A stretch of 64,000 nucleotides of DNA from Neospora caninum Liverpool. Its lineage: Eukaryota > Apicomplexa > Conoidasida > Eucoccidiorida > Sarcocystidae. Positions 57,493 to 64,000 of the stretch are shown here, one piece after another; within the stretch, counting starts at the first letter, position 1; the number at the start of each line of letters is the position of its first letter. The notes under the pieces were generated by a model. The model made no database searches and had not been told where the DNA came from. It saw only the letters and a program-made list of their open reading frames with translations. The position numbers were made by a program, and so were the translations under genes. The stretch lies in contig NC_018395.1 of NCBI RefSeq assembly GCF_000208865.1, positions 5,814,839 through 5,878,838 on the forward strand, given 5' to 3'.

Positions 57493-60400
57493 GTGAGTTC
57501 CTTCACAAACACCTCCTCTCGCGCCGAACAGGCAACTCGCGCAAACCCATGTATTATGTTTATGTCTTCGTATCTGTAAATAAGGAACATGTACACGTGG
57601 GGTCTGAAGAGAATGCACATGCTTGCCTATATCTATATCTATATATATATATATATATATAATTGCTTGCCTGTGTGAATACATATGTGGAGGGCTGTTC
57701 AATCGTACACACGTGTGGTTAGTTCTGCTGTTGGCATGCATGCATTCATGTATAAGAGGTACACACACATTTCTATATATATATATATATATAGATGTAT
57801 GTATAGATGCCACATAGAGAGGTGTACCCCTGCACGTATATAGTATCCTGTCTGTACAGACGGATGGAAGCGCAGTTGTGCGTAGAAACAACTCACAAGA
57901 AGAGTTTAGTTCTTGTGATTGAGGGACGATTGGCCTCTCTGGGATTCTGCGAATTCGAAACTTTTCAGGGCAAGTAGCAGGCGGCGGCACAACACGAAAA
58001 CTGGCACCCCGCATTCTTCGTCTTCCCCCGGCTGTACCTCTCCAGTGTCTTCTTCCTCTTCTTGCTCGTCTTCTTCCGCATCTTCTTCCTATGGTTCCTC
58101 TTCATCTCGCTCATCTTCTCTCACCCAGAGGCGACTCGTGGCTTCAGCCGCGGAGAGGGGGGACAGCCCCGCGGGGCGCCGGGGTGCGAGGAGGGCTGTT
58201 GCGGGGAACGAGGCGTCCGACGCCAGTCGAGAAGACAGACGGGACGAATCGGCTTCTGCTGAACATGCTCCCGATGGCACGCGCCCGCGGGAGAGAAGAC
58301 GGCGTGCTCGAAGTCGCGTGGGCGGCAAAGGGAAACGCACAGGCAGCTGCTTGCATAGGGTATGAAGGACGGAAGAGGGCCGCCAGGCCGAACTGAGAAA
58401 GAAAAGAGAGGTGGAAGGGAGCGAAGAGTGAGGGAAGAACGGAGACGTGGCGGGGACAGTGGGGGCGTCACACACAGAAATAGACGAAACAGAGAAGAGA
58501 ACGCCTGCGAGAACAGGTGGAGAGAGATCACGGGAACAAAGAGATTCCAGAGGGAGTTGCCGTTGGAAGGGGGTTGTAGGGGGGGAGAGATAGCGGCCTA
58601 GGGAGACGAGAGACACGAGAAAATGCAAATCGAAGAACAAAAAGAGTCTCGTGCCGTCTTCTGTTTAGGTAAGCAGCAGCGTGGAGGAAGCCGGGTTGGA
58701 TGGAGGACAGAAGCTTATAGAAGAGAAAACGTCGTGGAAGTGCATTCCTTCAACCTCTGCAAGTTCTGCCTCTCTGTGCGGTTGTTTGTTTCTTTCTCTC
58801 GATGCCTACGGCCTACAGGGAGAAAGACAAAAACAAACAGAAGCGCCGTCCACCTCTCCGTCTTCTTCGTCTTCTTCTTCCTTCTCTTCAACTCCTGCGC
58901 CAGAGAGGATGCGACAAACCAAGAGGCTGACTGGTTTGTCTTCTCTCTACAGCCACATCATGTCTTGTCTGTCTCTCCGTGTCTTCCTGTTGCCTTCGGT
59001 CGTTCTCGTTCTTGTGGCGCTTTTGTCGTCGCTTGCTCCCTCCTCTCTCTGGAGCGCCTCTCGCCCACAAAAGCAGGTTCCTCTTTACTGTAACAAGACT
59101 CGCGATCTCCCCTTGGCACTCCTCGACGGTTCCCCCTCCCTGACTCCCTCGTCTTCCGCTGCTGCGGCGACAGAGGCTTGTCAGCCTTGTCCGGCGCATG
59201 CAGTCTGCTCAAATGGCGAGATGCGTTGTCTGCCGCCCTATATTCCGGTCTCAGCGCAGTCGTCTCTCGAGAGTCTGTTTGGCCGCTTTGGCGTCCCTGT
59301 GGCGCTCCTCAGGCGTCTCGTTCACCTCGCGCCCCGCTCTGCGCCCATCCACGAAGACGCGGCTCTTTGCGTCGAGGATCTCGCAGCGAAGGAGACAGCG
59401 AAGCGGGTGACCGAAGCTGTCGTTCTGTTCCTCCGGAGAAAAGCTGGCGAGGCACAGTGCGCCGCCTTCTCTCCCGCCCTCGCCGAGTCGAGTCCCTTCG
59501 CGCCGGCGCCGGAAGGGGAGTGCGACGAGGCTGTTGGAGCTGGACGACCGCAACGGACCACATTCGGTTTTCCGAAGAAATGCGAGATCCAAGGACGAGA
59601 GCGAAGAGACACATTCACGAGGAAGCCCGGAAAAGGACGCGCAGAACCCGAGGGAAGAAAAGACCATGCACAGGAACAGGGAGCTCGAGATGGAATTCCT
59701 GCTTCCGGACACGGTGGCAAGAGACAGCGGGAGAGAAGGGGCGAGTCTCTCTCCGATGGCAGACCCGCACGAGCGGCCCAGTCGTCCGAGAGCGCCACGA
59801 GATGGGAAATCGTCCAAGCCGCTGGAACCAAGGACTTCGAAGACGACAACGTCTACGCCTACGTCTTCAATCACTTCCTCGACGAAGAAGTTGCTGAGAG
59901 AGACTTCTCTGTCCGGGTACGTTTCGAGCACCGAGGCTTGCCTTTCATCTCGTGCTATCCTATCGGGGACAGAACAAAACCGTAAATGCATGCGTAGGTG
60001 AAAGTCCATAGAGGTTTGGGGGCACTGAGAGGCAAATGGAGAGGTGGATGAATGCAGGGAAGTAGAACGGCAGACAAATCGCGCAGAGCCAGGTGCTTAT
60101 CCGGTGCGGTCCGGAGTGTACGCACAGGCACTCAAGTGGCGACGGTTGCAGCGTCCGTGTTTGCAGCTTCTTTCGTGGATAGGTGTGCATGGGCATTACC
60201 TCTCGGTGTCCTCGATGCGTTCTCCTTCTGTTTGTCTGCTGTTCCCCCCCCCCCCCCCCCCCCCCCCATTGCGATCTCTCCTTGCAGGTTGAGCAGACTT
60301 ACTCCTTCCAGTCCCTCGATCTGGTAGCTCCGGCTGAAAAGTCGGCTGCTGCTCGCCAAGAGCAGACAGAGGCTCTTCTGCCTTTGTTTCTCCGTGAACA

Positions 60401-61964
60401 GCGCCGGTCGCGAGGGATCACATACACGTACACATACACTGGACGCCACGCTCTGAGGCCTTGGTCTTGCACACTGTATATCGCCGTAATGTACCGTCTC
60501 GCTCCAGCGGTTCTCGCTCTTTTTCTTCTCCTCCTTCTCTCACTCCCTCTCGCCTTCTGGCTCCGTCGGGTGTATCTACGGCACAAGTTGCGCGAGTTGC
60601 TGTTGAGTCGGCAGGAAGCGGAGTCGTCGGAGTTGTTCACGCTGCAGCGAAACTCACTAGCGGCGGCAATTTCTCCCGGTACATCCTCCAGAGAACTTTC
60701 GCACCTGTTGGTCCGGTCTCTTGTGACCTCCCAAGCAGGCCGTTGCCTTCGCTGGTGGCTGCAGAGACTCGCCAGAAATGCAGACGAAGTCGACACTCTG
60801 TGCCATGACTTGCTTGTGGACAAACACATCCGTTTGCATACAGCACGAATCGGGGAGCAAAACTTTTGGTGGGCAGAAACTGGAGGCGCTCCAAAGCCTG
60901 CACAACGGGAAAGTCCCTCGCAGGCTCCAAACACTGTGTCGCTGTCAGCTCCTTCCGGGGCGAGCGCATCTGTCTCGCAAGACCTCCATTCGCCGCTCTT
61001 CTCAGGGGCACCACCGGCGAAAGCAGCGGCCTGCCGCCTCCAGCGGGAGATGGCTCCCCGGCAGCCTCCATTTCCCACGCTTTTGGAGATGTGTGGAGCA
61101 AACGGACCAAGCGGCGGTTGTTCCTCGTCGTTAGGGGGGGACGGGATGCCTGCAGAGGCAGAAATGCTTGCGATCCTTGGGGATCGGGGGCAGGAGGGAT
61201 GGCTCGACGAGAGAGTACGGCGATCGAGTGCCTATCTGTCTGCCTGCCGTCTCGCGGATGGTCTAGATGCGGAAACCATGCGGGGACATCCCGGGAAAAG
61301 TGGGATGCGGCGTCCGACATTGGGAGGCTCAGACGATGCGTACTGGAGAGAGCAGCGTGGTTCGTACTTGGAAACGTCCACCGGCACTCTGGGACAGAGA
61401 GCTACCTTACTTGGAGGCGGAAGCGATGCTGAAGGGTCTGGGATCGATTTAGCGAGAAATGACATCTCTAGCGGATCAGAGGCCGCTCCTGGGCTGAAGC
61501 CACTTCCCGCGGCTACGGGTGGGCGTAAGCGTCTATCGTCTTCATTGGATCGGGGAAGTGGAACTGTGGGCCGCGCGCAACAGGCGGTTGGTGTCTCGGG
61601 TGACAGCCGTTCCAGTGTCGCTGCCCGTGTGCGCCAAAGCTCAGTCGTGAAAGAGACGGCAGAGCGCGATTATTCTCACGCTGCTTTCTTTGCGATGGCG
61701 AACCGCGGAAGAGAAAGGAGGCACGACGCGACTAGGCAGGCTGAGACAACACACGCAAGGGGAAGTGGACGGGGGGGTTTGGGGTTCCTGCCGGGAGAGG
61801 CGGCAGAGATTACACGTGACGGGCGCTATACGGGGACTGCTCAGTATGATCAAATCCTTTTGCCTTCGCACGAAAGACGCAGAAGCGAGCGTAGGCGCTC
61901 GACTGGTCTGCCAAGGGCGGACGATGACGGAGACCACGACCGAGGACACGCAGTTCTGTGCTGA
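57371..61964 (+). CDS. Man1/Src1-type inner nuclear membrane protein (MSC domain), 1,095 aa
   Basis: Four exons: 57371-57492, 57969-58359, 58819-59916 and 60288-61964. Phases match (2/2, 0/0, 0/0) and total 1,096 codons with the stop. Layout: a Ser/Arg-rich N-terminal region (1 to about 220), TM1 near 224-245 (VFLLPSVVLVLVALLSS), a lumenal Cys-containing part with CQPCPAHAVCSNGEMRC, the helix AAKETAKRVTEAVVLFLRR and a charged insert, TM2 near 605-628 (LAPAVLALFLLLLLSLP), a helical part, a block ending IGEQNFWW, and a long disordered tail. Two membrane spans around a Cys-rich lumenal domain followed by the winged-helix-like part is the Man1-Src1p C-terminal (MSC) arrangement, which anchors chromatin at the nuclear envelope. 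I see no LEM or HeH motif in the N terminus. Confidence 0.75.
57635..57800. repeat. Two (TA)n tracts in intron 1 of the MSC gene
   Basis: Runs at about 57,635-57,662 and 57,772-57,793. Confidence 0.95.
57969..58359 (+). CDS. Exon 2 of the MSC gene
   Basis: The acceptor is ACTTTTCAG and the donor CATAGG|GTATGA, in phase 2 and out phase 0. It encodes a poly-Ser-rich disordered stretch followed by Arg-rich sequence, which could contain a nuclear localisation signal (for example PRERRRRARSR). Confidence 0.6.
58819..59916 (+). CDS. Exon 3 of the MSC gene: TM1 and lumenal Cys region
   Basis: The acceptor is GCCTACAG|GGA and the donor CCGG|GTACGT, phase 0 on both sides. TM1 (FLLPSVVLVLVALLSSLA) is followed by LYCNKTRDLPLAL, then CQPCPAHAVCSNGEMRC, and a conserved-looking ALCVEDLAAKETAKRV. 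This matches the first half of MSC domains. Confidence 0.75.
60244..60267 (+). repeat. C24 homopolymer beside a splice acceptor
   Basis: Twenty-four consecutive C, ending 20 bases before the exon 4 acceptor of the MSC gene. It probably forms part of the pyrimidine tract of that acceptor. Confidence 0.98.
60288..61964 (+). CDS. Exon 4 of the MSC gene: TM2 and C-terminal part
   Basis: The acceptor is CCTTGCAG|GTT, in phase 0. TM2 (YRLAPAVLALFLLLLLSLPL) leads to a basic juxtamembrane stretch and helices (LSHLLVRSLVTSQAGRCLRW, ADEVDTLCHDLLV), then IGEQNFWW, typical of the end of MSC domains. About 370 residues of Gly/Ser/Arg-rich tail follow before TGA. Confidence 0.75.
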   Translation, partial: VEQTYSFQSLDLVAPAEKSAAARQEQTEALLPLFLREQRRSRGITYTYTYTGRHALRPWSCTLYIAVMYRLAPAVLALFLLLLLSLPLAFWLRRVYLRHKLRELLLSRQEAESSELFTLQRNSLAAAISPGTSSRELSHLLVRSLVTSQAGRCLRWWLQRLARNADEVDTLCHDLLVDKHIRLHTARIGEQNFWWAETGGAPKPAQRESPSQAPNTVSLSAPSGASASVSQDLHSPLFSGAPPAKAAACRLQREMAPRQPPFPTLLEMCGANGPSGGCSSSLGGDGMPAEAEMLAILGDRGQEGWLDERVRRSSAYLSACRLADGLDAETMRGHPGKSGMRRPTLGGSDDAYWREQRGSYLETSTGTLGQRATLLGGGSDAEGSGIDLARNDISSGSEAAPGLKPLPAATGGRKRLSSSLDRGSGTVGRAQQAVGVSGDSRSSVAARVRQSSVVKETAERDYSHAAFFAMANRGRERRHDATRQAETTHARGSGRGGLGFLPGEAAEITRDGRYTGTAQYDQILLPSHERRRSERRRSTGLPRADDDGDHDRGHAVLC

Positions 61965-64000
61965 CACAAGAGCTGGAGGTTCTCTCGGCATGTCGTGCTG
62001 TGCTTGTTATGGAATTTGCTGCTGCGAAAACGAGGAACCTTGCAAAGGTCGAGAAGGACACACGAAACTGTGTGCGAGACAGAAGACCTGTTTCGACGAG
62101 CTTGGTTGGGAAACAGTTCTCCTGTATCTTTGTTTGGCCTTTGTGTGTCGTTTCTCCATTTGTGTCTCCTTGTTCGCCGATATTTATCGGTTTGTCGTCC
62201 GAAAAGTGGCTACCTTCTACGGCCTAGGAGACAAGCCGTCACTTGTGGCATGCATTGAAATCGGTTTTCCTTAGTTCAGAGGGAACGTTCCTGTCGATTA
62301 AAAAACCTTCATGTGACATATAATATCTGCTTGATGCGAGGTGCCATGAGTCAGTTCTTGCGTCGGCAGGAGTGTTGTGAGCATGAACCCCGCCTGCGGG
62401 GAGTGCTTCAATAACGTAAGAGGTCAGAACTGCTTAGGTATGACGTGTTTGGCCTGGAAGGCATATTTCAAAGAGACTGAAGACTGGAAAGGCGGCAGAA
62501 TGACCCGAAATAAGAAAATGACGCCGACACGGAGTGCATACGTTTCCACACGCTACACATCTATGAAAGCTGGCCAGATCCACACATGGTGACTTCACCA
62601 CAAAAATCCCATTATCGGATGGTTGAAAGAAATCACGTCGGCAGTGTGTCAAAACGTTAAGGTTCGTGGTTGTCGGAAAAAAACTATATATTAGCAGAGT
62701 GCCCAGGCGCGTGTGAGAGCAACTAATGCGATTGTCGAACTTGCCAAGCATAGAGTCCGTAACTGCATGGCGGATATCATATCATTCGCAGTTGCCGTGG
62801 GGAAGGTTTGGGGATTTGGGGGAGGGGGGGTTGTATGACGTCCCAAATGAATCATCGTATCTAAGGTGTACCCATTGCTCGACACATTGACATTTGTACC
62901 CAACTGAAGCAGATTCTAACACATCTGACGGTATCAGAGTCTGCAAAAATTGTGCAAGTTGTTGAGCACACCAAAGAGGAGCTCGGACAACGTTCACACA
63001 GGAAGCCAGAGGCACTGCAGTGAGTTCGTCACCTTCGGTAATTGGATCTCACTTCAATACGTAGTCGCGTCTTCTAATCATCAAGAGAGAAATATTCTTA
63101 CACAGAAATGGCCATTTCTTCCATAAATTGGCAGCATGCTGACGAGGCATCCTGAAACGATAGGATCTAGAAGAAAGTCGGCGCCCAGTAAGGCATTTCA
63201 TCCGTACCGACCGCAACTAACTGTTTCAGTAAGTTCCCTGTCATACGATGCTGGCTAACGGAGAGCACCGTGCCACCACTGTGACCCCCAAAGAAGAAAG
63301 CATTCCAATCAACAGGAGGAAACATCGGGGGTTCAGCAAAAAACGGGGTTAGTACGCTGCACCCCGTGGCCAACAGATCGGAGATGTTCAGTGGGTATCT
63401 CTGTACTTTTCCACGTTGATCTAGGGGGATACCCCCTATGCAACCTACATGAAGGCAACATGAAAGCGGTTTTCCGGTCCTGGAGAGAATACACCAGAAA
63501 ACGCGACCTAAATGCGTTGTTGTGGTTGCTTCCGTCTACGTGCTTTATTGCTGGATACGTGTACATATTCGTGTGATATCCCGTTGGGAAATAACACGCG
63601 TGAGACCACTCAAGCGGGTGTCGCCTCTAACATCACGGAATCCTTACATCTTTCGTAGAGGCGCTTTTTTCTGGGTAGGTGGGGACAGTTCTTAGCGATT
63701 CACGGTTCGTCAGGGAGTAGAGCGTGTGGCACCTCATTGCGTCTGTGGAATCCACGCACGTGTCGCCGCCGTTCCTTGGGTTTCGTTTCAACGGCTTTCA
63801 GTTTCCAGTGGTATGCACCTTACTGTGAAGCCGTGCCATGTTTTCGGGCAGCAGCCTGCATGTTTGAGCATTTCCTCAACCAGGCATCTGTATAGAGTAC
63901 CGGTAACTCGTCCTCTTCCTCGATTTCAGGCGACGCCACACGAACGTGGCGCTTGGAATTACGCTAGCGACGTACGGTTAGTAGCTTTATTACGGGATAG
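61965..64000. other. Region without a supported gene at the right edge
   Basis: It follows the stop of the MSC gene, and the first few hundred bases are presumably 3' UTR. Composition is more AT-balanced and stops are frequent in all frames. The longest late + frame (63,391-63,576) ends in a hydrophobic stretch (about 63,515-63,574), but nothing links it to other exons. Confidence 0.5.

Noticed and set aside
62377..62592. 71-codon + frame after the MSC gene
   Set aside because: Short, no domain, falls in the presumed 3' UTR or spacer.

Overview
The window looks like nuclear DNA of a cyst-forming coccidian apicomplexan (the Toxoplasma / Hammondia / Neospora group). This is inferred from style, not from a database match. 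The signs are very long Ser/Pro/Arg-rich reading frames, short GT-AG introns inside otherwise dense genes, domains split by long low-complexity inserts, many (TA)n microsatellites, and no bacterial signals. I built gene models by hand by joining reading frames at GT-AG sites and requiring codon phase to match across each intron. No transcript data were available, so exon ends are predictions.

Layout, left to right. (1) Bases 1-19,992, + strand: the 3' part of a gene for a giant protein of at least 5,727 residues, five exons in the window, the last one 12.8 kb. The protein has no domain I recognise. (2) 19,993-22,818: no supported gene. (3) 22,819-30,931, + strand: a nine-exon gene for about 1,575 residues. 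It is an inositol-polyphosphate-kinase-fold protein whose key catalytic acidic residues look replaced, so probably a pseudokinase. (4) 30,932 to about 34.7 kb: a convergent intergenic region rich in (TA)n. (5) About 34.7-56,340, - strand: a long, heavily interrupted gene. It encodes a degenerate nucleoside diphosphate kinase (NDK) domain, two better NDK domains, a Dpy-30 motif, and a run of about six adenylate-kinase-like (AK) modules. Only the first AK module keeps a normal P-loop. Twenty-two consecutive exons (51,442 down to 36,455) are phase-consistent. (6) 56,341-57,370: a divergent intergenic region, probably two promoters. (7) 57,371-61,964, + strand: a four-exon gene for a 1,095-residue inner-nuclear-membrane protein of the Man1/Src1 (MSC domain) type. 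(8) 61,965-64,000: no supported gene.

What the genes suggest. The NDK/Dpy-30/AK combination is typical of proteins of motile cilia (radial spoke and central pair), which in coccidia would mean the flagellated microgamete. The fusion and the serial loss of P-loops are the most unusual things here. The pseudo-IPK and the MSC protein are also of interest. No tRNA, rRNA, CRISPR array or complete mobile element was found.
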